From IMG/VR virus record IMGVR_UViG_3300001782_000010, positions 1-55,670 of that record: a stretch of DNA of 55,670 nt. The stretch is one strand, 5' to 3'. The position numbers were made by a program, and so were the translations under genes. Shown here in pieces: positions 7,699 to 17,103 of the stretch. Each line of letters begins with the position of its first letter. The stretch's first letter is position 1. The notes below the pieces were generated by a model. That model was given only the letters and a program-made list of their open reading frames with translations, searched no databases and had not been told where the DNA came from. Source of the stretch: a virus.

Positions 7699-10635
7699 AT
7701 GCCGATAAGCAAGAAGTATTTAAAAGTTCTTAGATCAATGGTTTCTCAGTATTGTACATCTAAATATGGAGCAGATGGAAGAAGAGATAAATATGTACAG
7801 GGAATACATACATGTCCTAAAGCTAGACAGGTCTTTTATGCTAAAATGAGAAAAGAAGGGATAGATTATAGATTATCTGAATTATTAGAATTATTACATT
7901 CTAGAATTAAATGTTTTGAATGTAATCAACCTCCAACTATAGATGTCCTTTGGGCTGAAGGAATGGCTAGATGCTGGTTCTGTGATAAACATTTTGAAGA
8001 ATGGAAGAAAAAGAAATTTAAGATTAATGATCAAGTGGTAACTTATGGAAGTGAAATAAATAAAGTAAGAAAAGTTAAAGATGGAGAAGTACCTAAGAAA
8101 TGGTCAGACTGGTATAAATTATCTCTTGACACATTAGATATTGACCCTTTAAAGCCAAAGATATTTCCATCTAAAAAAATAGAAGAAATGAGTAATATAG
8201 AATTAGAATATGTACATGCATTAGTACATTCTATCAAACCTAAATTGTTTACTAAAGAATGTGGTTTACATTATAAAATAGTTAAAGAAATGACAAAAAG
8301 AAATTATTTACACATGTTTAAAGAAGGATATTTATGTGATAGAATAATTGAATGGGGAATTAAAGACTGGAAAACTTATAATCCTAAAAATATATCTGAT
8401 GCTGTTTTAAGAGATGATTGGAGAATAGTACATGCTTGGATGAAACTTGTCTGTCAAAAAGGAAAGAAATTAGAAAGTATACAATTTAAAGAATACTCTT
8501 TAGAACAACAGAAGAAAATAATAGGAGATTTAAGAGATAAAATAAGAAAGGAAATGATTGAAAGAGGATGGCAGCCTAAGAAATTATCTTTTAAACTTCC
8601 TTCTGGAATGAATATTGAAGATATTGATCCTCCATTTATTATGAATTTAAAAGATAAAGATCTTATTAGTTTATATAAATTTTTACATCAAGAATATAAG
8701 AAGCGAGGAAAAGTAACTGAAGATATATCTAATGCTAACATATTTATTGGTTTAGAACTTGTTAGAAGAAGACTTTATAATAAAAATAAAATTGATGACG
8801 ATCTTACAAAAGAGACTGAACTTGAAATAAGAGAATATCCAACACCAGAAGGATTCCCTAGGAAAGAACAGTCTTTAGAATGGAAAGAAATAGAGAAGAG
8901 AGGATATATTACTTTAGAAGATGTTCTTTCTGTTTTACCTGACCAGTTGATTATTAAAGGTACCGTTGAAAAACCAGTATCAATATATCTTATTGGAAGA
9001 ATTGTTAATGTTAAGAAAGTACCTTTAGATCATGATATAGACGTTCTTTTTAAAACAGAATTTATAGATCCTAAATTATTATATTCATTTTACGCTAGTA
9101 TACCAGTATGGTTATCTAAAATATTACATCCTGTTCCAGATATAAATGGACCAGAAATAGGTAATGCAATATTAATATATGAACCAGGAAATTATTTTTC
9201 ACATCCTAGCAGATTATCCTTTTCTATCAAAGTAGGAAGATCATTTGTTGGACTTAAAGCTAAATCAGGATTTCATAAATATGAGTTCTGGGATATTGAT
9301 GAAGCATATAAAAAAGCTGTTTCTCAGTATATTAGTAGAGGTCTAATTATAGATAAAAAATATGATGGTAGAAGATTTCAGATTCATTATGATAAAAGTG
9401 AAGGAATATTTAAAATTATTACTGAAGATCAACAGAGAGATAGAGCAGGAGCATTACCAAATATTTCTTCTGAGATAAAATCGTTTCTAGATAAGAAAGG
9501 AATTAAAAATGTTATATTAGATTCTGAAGCAGTAGCATATGATTGTACAGGAAAGAAAGTTAAAAATAAAGAAGACCTGTGTGATTTTATAGATAGAGAA
9601 AAAACAGCATGGTTAACTGTTGGAACGATTAGTTCAGAACAGGAAGAATCTGTTGTATTTCATGTACATGATATTTTATATTTAAATGATAAAACAGTCA
9701 ATGAATTGGGATATATAGATAGACAGAGATTATTTAGAAAATTAATAGGTGTAGGTACTCCTCATCTTCAGGTTGTTAAAAGTACAACTGCAGATAATGT
9801 TAAACAATTTATATCTGCTGTTAAAAGAATGAGATCCCTTCCTGGTTCAGAAGGTGTAATGATTAAAGTAAGTGACAGTAAATATAGAATAAAATATTCA
9901 GGAGAGAATAGAACATCTGAATGGATAAAAATCAAGAATCTTAAAGAAATAGATGTAATGGTATGGGAAAGAGTACCTATGAAGAGAAAAGAAACAGGTG
10001 AACCAACTGGAGCATTTAGGTATGAATCAGTATTTGAAATACCAAGTAATAAAAAAGGACAGTTTAGAGAAAGTGATATAGTTGAACATAAAGGAAAAAT
10101 ATATGCTAAAATAGGTCTAACATATGCTACTAATGATAGAAATAAAAGAGGAGATATTATAAGTGTTAGACAAATTAGGATTAGAAAAGATTATGATAAA
10201 AATAATAAAGTCTACTATACTTGGATGTTTCCTTTTTATGCTGGTAAAAGAACAGATAAGAAAGAACCTGATACTTTAACTACAGTAGATAGACTTGAAA
10301 GAATTGGTACTAAACCATTAGAAAGGAACAGTCTAGAAAGATGGTACAAAGATACTTTCAGAGAAGAACTAAAGTATAAAGAAATAATGGAAAGAATTAC
10401 TGATGAAAACATAGAAGATTATTTAGATTCAGATACCATAATTATATCTTTAAACAAATGTCCTTTCTATGATAAAACAAAAATATGTCCTTTCAGGGAA
10501 CGATTTAAAGGACCATATTTAACGAAAGTGTTAGAACAATACTTGGAATTTCCAATAAAATGTCATTTTGCTGATATGTTTATATGTAGATATGTCAAGA
10601 AATATTATTATCCATATAAAATAATAGAGATTTAA
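7699..10635 (+). CDS. Multidomain ATP-dependent DNA ligase with zinc-binding ends
   Basis: A 978-residue protein with a central nucleotidyltransferase ligase core. Motif I is KYDGRR with the adenylated lysine K554; a middle motif SEAVAYD follows; motif IV is EGVMIK (718-723) and motif V is WIKIK (742-746). The core seals nicks using ATP. It is far longer than usual viral ligases (300-600 residues). The extra N-terminal 500 residues include a CFEC...CWFC zinc knuckle (C72, C75, C92, C95), and near 433-448 a GRIVN...DHDID stretch that vaguely recalls a nucleotidyltransferase Gly/Asp signature. The far C-terminus carries four cysteines (C921, C930, C955, C963) that could hold zinc or an iron-sulfur cluster. 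The ligase call is firm; the flanking domains are unassigned. A phosphoesterase-domain protein encoded at 27163 could supply the end-trimming activity that LigD enzymes carry in one chain. Confidence 0.8.
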   Translation: MPISKKYLKVLRSMVSQYCTSKYGADGRRDKYVQGIHTCPKARQVFYAKMRKEGIDYRLSELLELLHSRIKCFECNQPPTIDVLWAEGMARCWFCDKHFEEWKKKKFKINDQVVTYGSEINKVRKVKDGEVPKKWSDWYKLSLDTLDIDPLKPKIFPSKKIEEMSNIELEYVHALVHSIKPKLFTKECGLHYKIVKEMTKRNYLHMFKEGYLCDRIIEWGIKDWKTYNPKNISDAVLRDDWRIVHAWMKLVCQKGKKLESIQFKEYSLEQQKKIIGDLRDKIRKEMIERGWQPKKLSFKLPSGMNIEDIDPPFIMNLKDKDLISLYKFLHQEYKKRGKVTEDISNANIFIGLELVRRRLYNKNKIDDDLTKETELEIREYPTPEGFPRKEQSLEWKEIEKRGYITLEDVLSVLPDQLIIKGTVEKPVSIYLIGRIVNVKKVPLDHDIDVLFKTEFIDPKLLYSFYASIPVWLSKILHPVPDINGPEIGNAILIYEPGNYFSHPSRLSFSIKVGRSFVGLKAKSGFHKYEFWDIDEAYKKAVSQYISRGLIIDKKYDGRRFQIHYDKSEGIFKIITEDQQRDRAGALPNISSEIKSFLDKKGIKNVILDSEAVAYDCTGKKVKNKEDLCDFIDREKTAWLTVGTISSEQEESVVFHVHDILYLNDKTVNELGYIDRQRLFRKLIGVGTPHLQVVKSTTADNVKQFISAVKRMRSLPGSEGVMIKVSDSKYRIKYSGENRTSEWIKIKNLKEIDVMVWERVPMKRKETGEPTGAFRYESVFEIPSNKKGQFRESDIVEHKGKIYAKIGLTYATNDRNKRGDIISVRQIRIRKDYDKNNKVYYTWMFPFYAGKRTDKKEPDTLTTVDRLERIGTKPLERNSLERWYKDTFREELKYKEIMERITDENIEDYLDSDTIIISLNKCPFYDKTKICPFRERFKGPYLTKVLEQYLEFPIKCHFADMFICRYVKKYYYPYKIIEI

Positions 10636-10646
10636 GTTGATAAATA

Positions 10647-11339
10647 ATGTTACTAAAAAATAGTTACAATAAGTCAATATATATTATTAGAGAAGCTAGA
10701 ACAAGATTTACAAATTTAGCATTGATGTGGGGAGGAGGAAAAGATAGTACTTTAATGTTATATTTAACTAAAGAAGCTTTATATAATAATCTTCCATCAA
10801 TTATATTTCTTGATACTACATTTGCTTTTAGAGAAACTAAAGAATACATAAGAATTATATCTAAATTATGGAATTTTAATTTGATATATTTTCAGAATAG
10901 AGAAGCATTATCAAAAGGAATTAATCCTTGGAACTATTCTAAAATAGAATGTTGTACAAAATTAAAAACAGACGCTTTAAACCAATGTATACAAAAATAC
11001 AACTTTGATGGATTAATGTTTGGTATTAGATGGGATGAACATCCAATAAGGGGGAAAGAAAAATATTTTAGTTCTAGAGATGTTCCTTGTCATATGAGAG
11101 TACATCCAATATTACACTGGTCAGAAGAAGATGTCTGGAGATTTATAAAAAAATATAATATTCCTTATAATCCATTATATGATAGAATTATTAATGATAA
11201 AAAATATAAGTCTATAGGGTGTTATCCATGTACAAAACCTATTTCTCAAGAAGAATATTTAGAACTTGGAGAAAGAGGAGGAAGATCTTTAGATAAAGAA
11301 AAAATTATGGAGAGACTTCGTTCTCTAGGATATATGTGA
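10647..11339 (+). CDS. PAPS reductase / ATP pyrophosphatase-family protein
   Basis: 230 residues with the PP-loop GGGKDST (29-35) that binds the ATP or adenylyl phosphates. The motifs GIRWDEHPIRGKEKYFS and HPILHWSEEDVWRFIKKY follow, then YKSIGCYPCT, all of which are typical of the CysH/CysD group (PAPS reductase or sulfate adenylyltransferase small subunit). The C-terminal catalytic ECGLH of true PAPS reductases is not visible, although the IGCYPCT cysteines and an ECC pair remain and could bind metal. Enzymes of this family also work in sulfur transfer and DNA phosphorothioation. It opens the 12-kb glycan operon, so sulfur activation for a sulfated or thio-modified product is one idea. Confidence 0.7.
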   Translation: MLLKNSYNKSIYIIREARTRFTNLALMWGGGKDSTLMLYLTKEALYNNLPSIIFLDTTFAFRETKEYIRIISKLWNFNLIYFQNREALSKGINPWNYSKIECCTKLKTDALNQCIQKYNFDGLMFGIRWDEHPIRGKEKYFSSRDVPCHMRVHPILHWSEEDVWRFIKKYNIPYNPLYDRIINDKKYKSIGCYPCTKPISQEEYLELGERGGRSLDKEKIMERLRSLGYM

Positions 11340-11340
11340 A

Positions 11341-11865
11341 ATGAAAATACATAATAAAATAAATCCTAGAAGTATATATACTTCTAAATATTTTGAAAAA
11401 GCTACTAAGACTTCTCATTTTGAATATATTAAATGGGCAATGTATCTGAAGAAATATCCAGATCCTATGTTAGAATTAGGATGTTATAAAGGAGAATTAG
11501 TTAAAGAATTACAATTAAGAAAAAAAGAAACATATGGTGTTGATTCTTCAAACTATGCTATTCAAAATATTATTTGCAAAGATATTCTTCAAGCTGATGC
11601 ACACTTTTTACCTTTTAAAAACAATTTTTTTGGTACAATATTCTCTTTTCAATTTTTAGAACATTTAAGTGTACCAGATATCTGCCTTAAAGATTGCTAC
11701 AGAATTTTAAGATCTGAAGGATATTTTCTAGCTAAATGGGGATGGGGACAAGATATTACTCATTTATCTGATCTTCGAGATGGATGGATAGGAAAACTTA
11801 AAAGATATTTTAAATATATTAAATATCATCAAGGTTTGTATGTCTTTCAGAAGGTAGACAAATGA
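11341..11865 (+). CDS. SAM-dependent methyltransferase
   Basis: 174 residues of a class I methyltransferase. MLELGCYKGEL is the SAM-binding loop; YGVDSS is the acidic end of the second strand; ADAHFLPFKNNFF and FSFQFLEHLSV match motifs II and III of the Methyltransf_11 type. YRILRSEGYF is the usual post-motif helix and strand. The start lies two bases after the previous stop and the end overlaps the next ATG, so it is within one transcription unit. The substrate cannot be read; in this context a sugar or lipid glycan is plausible. Confidence 0.75.
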   Translation: MKIHNKINPRSIYTSKYFEKATKTSHFEYIKWAMYLKKYPDPMLELGCYKGELVKELQLRKKETYGVDSSNYAIQNIICKDILQADAHFLPFKNNFFGTIFSFQFLEHLSVPDICLKDCYRILRSEGYFLAKWGWGQDITHLSDLRDGWIGKLKRYFKYIKYHQGLYVFQKVDK

Positions 11866-12851
11866 AGATATTAGTAACTGGTGGTGCAGGATTTATAGGT
11901 TCATATTTAACTGAATATCTATTAGGAAAAGGACATGAAGTAATAGTATGGGACGATTTAAGCACAGGAAGACAAGATAATTTAAAGAATGTTTATTCAA
12001 ATAAAAATTTACAGATGATAAAAGAAAATATTCTTAATTATTATACTCTAGAAAGTGGAAGTAAAGGCTGTGATATTATTTTTCATCTTGCTGCTCAATT
12101 AGAAATATTAGAAATGATGGATGATCCTTCTATAGATTTAACAGTTAATGGACAGGGAACATTGAATGTCTTAGAAGCTGCAAAAACAAATAAAGTTAAG
12201 AAAGTAGTATTTGCTAGTACATGTGGAGTATATGGAGAACCTAAATATATTCCTGTAGACGAAAAACATGTCCTTGAACCTCAGTGGCATTATGGAGCAT
12301 CAAAAATATTAGGAGAGAAATATTGTGGAGTTTATAGTAAATTATATAATATTCAGACAATTATTCTAAGATATGGTTATATTTATGGTCCAAGAGAATG
12401 GTTTGGAAGAGTTCATACCAGATTTATTAATAGAATACTAGATAATAAAAATCCTCTGGTATTTGTTCCAGGTACTCAAACTAGAGATTTCCTTAATGTT
12501 ATTGATTGTGCAAGAATAACAGCTGAACTAGGGTTAAGATGTATTCCGTCTTCTATTTTCAATGTAAGTTCAGGAAATAAAATAACTATTTCTAAACTAG
12601 CTAAATTATTAATAGAGATTTCAAATAAAGATCTAGAAATTAAAATGATAAATCCTGAACCTTACAAGATGGGAAGAAAACCATGTGAATTAAAACATGT
12701 ACAGTTAGATATTAACAAATTAAAACATTATATTGATGATCAAATTATTGATTTATATGACGGACTTGTTTCTGAATATGAATGGGCTAAAAAATATAGA
12801 CATATATATTGGAGAAATGCTGATGAGAAATATAATGATTTTATGTATTGA
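11862..12851 (+). CDS. NAD-dependent nucleotide-sugar epimerase/dehydratase
   Basis: A 329-residue short-chain dehydrogenase of the extended (GalE-like) type. The Rossmann motif is GGAGFIG (7-13), followed by an acidic WDDLSTGRQDN loop, HLAAQ, the catalytic Ser/Thr pair near ASTCGVYGE (119-120) and Y144-x3-K148 (HYGASK). LRYGYIYGPRE and the C-terminal substrate domain are typical of UDP/GDP/dTDP-sugar epimerases. It presumably supplies an activated sugar to the glycosyltransferases encoded downstream. The start overlaps the methyltransferase stop (ATGA). The exact sugar is not readable. Confidence 0.85.
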   Translation: MKILVTGGAGFIGSYLTEYLLGKGHEVIVWDDLSTGRQDNLKNVYSNKNLQMIKENILNYYTLESGSKGCDIIFHLAAQLEILEMMDDPSIDLTVNGQGTLNVLEAAKTNKVKKVVFASTCGVYGEPKYIPVDEKHVLEPQWHYGASKILGEKYCGVYSKLYNIQTIILRYGYIYGPREWFGRVHTRFINRILDNKNPLVFVPGTQTRDFLNVIDCARITAELGLRCIPSSIFNVSSGNKITISKLAKLLIEISNKDLEIKMINPEPYKMGRKPCELKHVQLDINKLKHYIDDQIIDLYDGLVSEYEWAKKYRHIYWRNADEKYNDFMY

Positions 12852-13617
12852 TGGATTAGATCCAATTCTGGCTAGAGACTGTAAACTTGAATTTTTAAGA
12901 AGTATAGGAGATATTCAAGAAATAATAACTGGTAAAGATACTGGTGAAACTGTCTCTTATATATTCTCTGATAATATAGTTGATATGACTGAACATAGTA
13001 ACTATAACATTAAATCACATGAATTATTATGGAATAAAATTAATTGTAAATGGGGAATAGGAAATGTACCAACTATTCCAGTATTAAAAATATTTGGATG
13101 GTCTATTGTAGGATATTTTCGTCCTGGATCTTATCTTGCATATCCTTATTATATTGAAGATTATTTACGTTCAATAAATTATGAAGTTGATATACCAGTT
13201 AAAATAGGAGAATACTTGTTTTCACATTTACATTATCCTAGAATAATTAATAAAAGAACTAAAGCATTTAATTATTTATTAAAGGAATATCCTGTTGAAA
13301 TAGCATTTTTATGGTATAGATGTTTAGATGGAATTAATCATGAATATTGTATTGGTCCAGAAAAGAACATTGAAAAAATTTTAAAATGGTATGAAAGATT
13401 AGATTATGAAATATCAAAATTAAATACAAAGTTTGAAAAAATAATAATTTTTTCTGATCATGGTGTACCATCATATGCAGGTATATTTAAAAGATTAAAA
13501 GATAAACCTCATAGAGCAAAAGGAATATTTTTAAATAATATGAAATATAAAATAAAACATATTAGAGAACTTTATTACCTTATAGAAGAATTAGCTAAAG
13601 ATATTAAAGGAATTTAA
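12823..13617 (+). CDS. Alkaline-phosphatase-fold hydrolase (phosphodiesterase/sulfatase-like)
   Basis: About 264 residues from ATG at 12823, seven bases after GGAGA and inside the end of the epimerase gene. ILCIDGLDP places the metal-binding Asp at D10, as in type I phosphodiesterase / nucleotide pyrophosphatase proteins. Later FLWYRCLDGINHEY matches the D...H pair, and IIFSDHGVPSY supplies the DH pair of the AlkP superfamily. The protein is shorter than most relatives (350-450), lacking much of the cap. It may trim a phosphate or sulfate or transfer a phospho-group in glycan building. The family is likely; the substrate is unknown. Confidence 0.6.
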   Translation: MRNIMILCIDGLDPILARDCKLEFLRSIGDIQEIITGKDTGETVSYIFSDNIVDMTEHSNYNIKSHELLWNKINCKWGIGNVPTIPVLKIFGWSIVGYFRPGSYLAYPYYIEDYLRSINYEVDIPVKIGEYLFSHLHYPRIINKRTKAFNYLLKEYPVEIAFLWYRCLDGINHEYCIGPEKNIEKILKWYERLDYEISKLNTKFEKIIIFSDHGVPSYAGIFKRLKDKPHRAKGIFLNNMKYKIKHIRELYYLIEELAKDIKGI

Positions 13618-13618
13618 A

Positions 13619-14572
13619 ATGAATATTGTATTTCTAGCTCTATATAATTCTGGAGGAATATTTGGTACTTTAACAAAGGCAATAAATAAATATACTGAAC
13701 ATCATGCAGATTTTATTTTAAAGAAAAGACATAGATATAAATTTGATTATGATATTTGTGAAACTGAAGGATACAAAAGAGAAGATGGAAACTCTTTTAA
13801 TAATGAAGATATTAAAAGAATATTGAATAATGCTGATGTAATTCATAGAAATATGTGTGCTGGTAGATTTTCTAGAATATTTGGAATAAATATAGAACCA
13901 TATTTCAATAATGTTAAAACTAGAGCCTTTCATTTTTCAGGATATGAACTTAGAAATCAGCCTGGAAGATGGGATCACTTGAAGGGAATAAAAATAGTAG
14001 ATAATTTGGATTTATTACAGTATATAAAGAATGGACACTGGCTTCCTAATCCAGTTCCTACTAATAATAAATTATATACTCCAGATCCTTTTAGATCCAT
14101 TTATACTTTAAGATTTTGTACTGATATTTCTGTACCTTCTAAATGGGGAGGACATAAAGGACTTAGCTTATATGCTGATATAATCAAAGACAAGATAAGA
14201 AAGTATAATAGTAAAGTTAGTTTAGACATTATTAATGAAGTAACTAGAAATGAATGTCTAGAAAGAAAAAGAAAATGTCATGTTTATGCAGGAGAATTAT
14301 TTTTACCTAATTATGAAAATTCAGTATTAGAATGTACTAGTCAGTCTTTAGTTATTATTAATAAACATATACTTCATCCTGAAATATATAATAATCCTCC
14401 ATTCATATTTATAGAAAAGAAAGATTTGGATAAAACAATAGAAAAGTTAATTAATACTCCAATGAAAGAAATATTTAATATAGGAAGAAAGACTAGAGAA
14501 TGGTGTGTATCATTTCATGATGATAAAATAGTAATTAAGAAATTAATATCGTTATATGAGGAATATAAATGA
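13619..14572 (+). CDS. Glycosyltransferase-like protein (GT-B type)
   Basis: 317 residues. The N-terminus MNIVFLALYNSGGIFGTLTK has the strand and Gly-rich loop of GT-B glycosyltransferases. The C-terminal part shows CHVYAGELFLPNYENSVLE followed by SQSLVIIN, resembling the donor-binding region of family 4 enzymes (a Glu in the VLE position, then small-residue turn). The ending resembles the usual terminal helix. It lies between the AlkP-fold gene and a zinc-finger gene with almost no spacing. I am fairly sure of the superfamily, not of activity. Confidence 0.5.
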   Translation: MNIVFLALYNSGGIFGTLTKAINKYTEHHADFILKKRHRYKFDYDICETEGYKREDGNSFNNEDIKRILNNADVIHRNMCAGRFSRIFGINIEPYFNNVKTRAFHFSGYELRNQPGRWDHLKGIKIVDNLDLLQYIKNGHWLPNPVPTNNKLYTPDPFRSIYTLRFCTDISVPSKWGGHKGLSLYADIIKDKIRKYNSKVSLDIINEVTRNECLERKRKCHVYAGELFLPNYENSVLECTSQSLVIINKHILHPEIYNNPPFIFIEKKDLDKTIEKLINTPMKEIFNIGRKTREWCVSFHDDKIVIKKLISLYEEYK

Positions 14573-14814
14573 AAATAAAAGTTAAAAAACATTTTAGAAA
14601 TAATACAGAAGGATATGAATATTGGGAATATGATCATTTAAATAAAAAATGTACAAAGTGTTGTTTCTGTGGACTAGATAAAGGAGATAGAAAATTATTG
14701 TTATATCATGCTTGTACAGGAGAAGAAGAACATGCTGTTCAATGTCCTGAAATGTCTACATGTTTTGGAATGTTAGTTAAGAAAAGAACAAGTGAGATAA
14801 AAAATGATAAGTAA
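14569..14814 (+). CDS. Cys-rich small protein
   Basis: 81 residues, starting in an ATGA overlap with the preceding gene. KCTKCCFCGLDKGD, YHACTG, QCPEMSTC make six or seven cysteines in about 50 residues, which suggests a zinc or iron-sulfur site. It is immediately upstream of the radical SAM gene and overlaps its start, so it could be an accessory or substrate of that enzyme; this is inference from position. Confidence 0.45.
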   Translation: MKIKVKKHFRNNTEGYEYWEYDHLNKKCTKCCFCGLDKGDRKLLLYHACTGEEEHAVQCPEMSTCFGMLVKKRTSEIKNDK

Positions 14815-15805
14815 CAAATATTCATATACCGCTGCTGGGATATTTCCTGCTAAATTATTAATACATCAAAAATTAAATGATTATACTAGAAAGTTTGGAA
14901 AAATATTTCCTATCCATATTCAATTAAATCCAACCAATAGATGTAATTTTAACTGTTTCTTCTGTTCTTGTGCAGGAAGAAAAAGAAATATAGAATTATC
15001 ATATAATGAAATTTATGATATTATGACCAAGTCAAAACAAGTTGGAGCAGAATCTGTAACTATCACAGGTGGAGGAGAACCTTTGATGCACAGAAAAATT
15101 CAAGAGATTATTCTTTCAATTGACCTTTTAGGAATTCAAATTGGTTTAGTTACAAATGGGACTTTATTAAAAAATCTTTCAACAGAAACTTTAGATAAAA
15201 TAGTCTGGTGTAGAATATCTTCTGGAGATAATGTGGAATATAGTAAATATGGAATGGGAAATGAAAAGTATAGAGATATGTTGGAAGAAATAGTTAATAG
15301 ATCTAATAAAACTGATTGGGCATTTAGTCATGTTCTATCTAGAGATCCAAATTATTATACTTTAGAACATGTTGTTAAATTTGCTAATAAACATAATTTT
15401 ACTCATGTAAGAATAGTGTCTGATCTTTTAGATCTAAAATATGTACCTAACATGAAAATTATAAAAGAACATTTAAGAAAAAGAAATATTGATGATAGTA
15501 AAGTCTTTTATCAAGGAAGAAAAGATTTTACTAGAGGAAAAAATCCTTGTTATATAAGTATTCTAAAACCAATAGTAGGAGCAGATGGTTGGATATATCC
15601 TTGTTGTGGTACACAATATGCTCTTAAAAATCCTTCAAAAGATTATGAATTTAGTATGAGGATGTGTAAAGCTACTGAAATTGATAAATTATATGAAGAA
15701 CAGAAATTTTTTGATGGTTCAGTTTGTGCAAGATGTTATTATCAGAACTATAACTGGGCTTTAGGTGTAATGTTATCTAAAATAGATCATGAGAAATTTG
15801 TATGA
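14804..15805 (+). CDS. Radical SAM enzyme with C-terminal Cys-rich (SPASM-like) extension
   Basis: 333 residues. C47-x3-C51-x2-C54 (CNFNCFFC) binds the 4Fe-4S cluster that cleaves S-adenosylmethionine, and GGGEPL (89-94) binds SAM. The C-terminal third contains CYISILKPIVGADGWIYPCC, a Cys in MRMCKA, and CARCYYQN, a pattern like SPASM domains that hold auxiliary clusters. Such enzymes modify peptides or sugars (dehydrogenation, epimerisation). Inside a glycan operon a sugar or a small peptide could be the target. Its start overlaps the Cys-rich gene and its stop overlaps the next start. Confidence 0.82.
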   Translation: MISNKYSYTAAGIFPAKLLIHQKLNDYTRKFGKIFPIHIQLNPTNRCNFNCFFCSCAGRKRNIELSYNEIYDIMTKSKQVGAESVTITGGGEPLMHRKIQEIILSIDLLGIQIGLVTNGTLLKNLSTETLDKIVWCRISSGDNVEYSKYGMGNEKYRDMLEEIVNRSNKTDWAFSHVLSRDPNYYTLEHVVKFANKHNFTHVRIVSDLLDLKYVPNMKIIKEHLRKRNIDDSKVFYQGRKDFTRGKNPCYISILKPIVGADGWIYPCCGTQYALKNPSKDYEFSMRMCKATEIDKLYEEQKFFDGSVCARCYYQNYNWALGVMLSKIDHEKFV

Positions 15806-16668
15806 AAGTAAATGTTGTAACTGTTAGTTCTGGATGGATCTTAGAAAAAATAGCTGATAGATTAATAGAGAACAATAATAAATTAAACACAAAAATGGAA
15901 ATGAGAAAATGTTATCAGCCAAATAATAAAGCAGATATTAATTATTATATTGATATTTACAACTGTTTCTGGAATAAATCTAAAATTAAAGATGTAGGAT
16001 ATTTTACTCATTTAGACAAAGATTCTGACAAAAGTTTTGAAGATCATTGGAAGTTATTAGATTATATAGTTCATAAAAATAGTTATTATTTAGATAGAAC
16101 AGCTAAATGGGGATATCCTAGAGAAAAGATGAAAGTAATAGTACCTCCAATAGATACTGAACAGTTTCATTTAAAGAAAATAACACTTGGGATAATTCAA
16201 AGAGGATATTATATTGGAAAAGGTCATCAGTTCATGCTTGATCTTCCTAAATATATTAATCTTAAAAACTTTAGATTTTTATTTATTGGACAAGGTTGGG
16301 ATCAAGTCTGTTCAGAATATAATAAAAGAAAAATTGCTTTTATGTATACTAGAAACGAGGATTATAATTTGTACAGGAAATATTATGAAATTATAGATTA
16401 TTTATTAGTTCCTTCTTTATGGGAAGGTGGACCAATGTGTATTCTAGAAGCTTTATCATGTGGTATTCCAATAATATCTAGTAAAGTAGGATTTGTACAT
16501 GATTTTAAGATTGATCATGTATTTGAACCAAACAATTATAAACAATTGATTAAGATTTTAAAAAATATAGAAAAAGAGAAACTGGAAAGAAGAGAACAAC
16601 TTAAAAATATCAATTGGAACAATTATATATTGGAACTATATAATATATTTAAAGAGGTTTTAAATTGA
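15802..16668 (+). CDS. Glycosyltransferase family 4-like
   Basis: 288 residues. RGYYIGKGHQFMLDLPKY and LFIGQGWDQV give the donor-side Rossmann strands. VPSLWEGGPMCILEALSCG contains the E-x7-E signature of GT4 enzymes, followed by GIPIISSKVGFVHDF. The N-terminal acceptor domain is short and diverged. It retains the key donor residues, so it is likely active as a transferase of nucleotide-activated sugar. Both ends overlap the neighbours by four bases. Confidence 0.72.
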   Translation: MKVNVVTVSSGWILEKIADRLIENNNKLNTKMEMRKCYQPNNKADINYYIDIYNCFWNKSKIKDVGYFTHLDKDSDKSFEDHWKLLDYIVHKNSYYLDRTAKWGYPREKMKVIVPPIDTEQFHLKKITLGIIQRGYYIGKGHQFMLDLPKYINLKNFRFLFIGQGWDQVCSEYNKRKIAFMYTRNEDYNLYRKYYEIIDYLLVPSLWEGGPMCILEALSCGIPIISSKVGFVHDFKIDHVFEPNNYKQLIKILKNIEKEKLERREQLKNINWNNYILELYNIFKEVLN

Positions 16669-17099
16669 AAATAAATCTCGGATCAGGAAAAGATTATAGA
16701 AATGGGTTTGTTAATATAGAGAAAAATACTTTACTTAAAGCAGATATTCATTTAGATCTAGAAAAAGATAGATTACCTTTTAAAGATAGTTCGGTTGATT
16801 TTATTTTAATTAAACATACTCTGGAACATATTACTAATATTGTACATTTATTGAATGAATGTCATAGAATATTAAAGAAAGATGGAAATATACATATTGA
16901 AGTACCAAATGTAGCACACCCACAAGGAATTATAAGTGCATTTGGAGATATTTTTCATGTAAGATGTTTTAGTCCTTTTACTTTTACTATGCTTGGAGGA
17001 AGTTCAGACGATTACAGATTTAACAATCTTAAACCTTGGAATTTAATCAAATTAAGTTCTAATAGAGATATTATAGCTATTTTATCTCCTAGGAAATGA
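16665..17099 (+). CDS. SAM-dependent methyltransferase, first of a tandem pair
   Basis: 144 residues starting with TTG inside the previous stop (TTGA). INLGSGKDYRNGFVNIE is motif I; LPFKDSSVDFILIKHTLEH the middle motifs; ECHRILKKDGNIHIEVPN the C-terminal strand. It is closely similar in order and wording to the following gene (LNLGCGARYLQGFINID; HTLEHINN; ECHRVLKPN), so the two arose by tandem duplication. They are typical of the short methyltransferases found in glycan clusters. Confidence 0.7.
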   Translation: MKINLGSGKDYRNGFVNIEKNTLLKADIHLDLEKDRLPFKDSSVDFILIKHTLEHITNIVHLLNECHRILKKDGNIHIEVPNVAHPQGIISAFGDIFHVRCFSPFTFTMLGGSSDDYRFNNLKPWNLIKLSSNRDIIAILSPRK

Positions 17100-17103
17100 T
17101 GAT

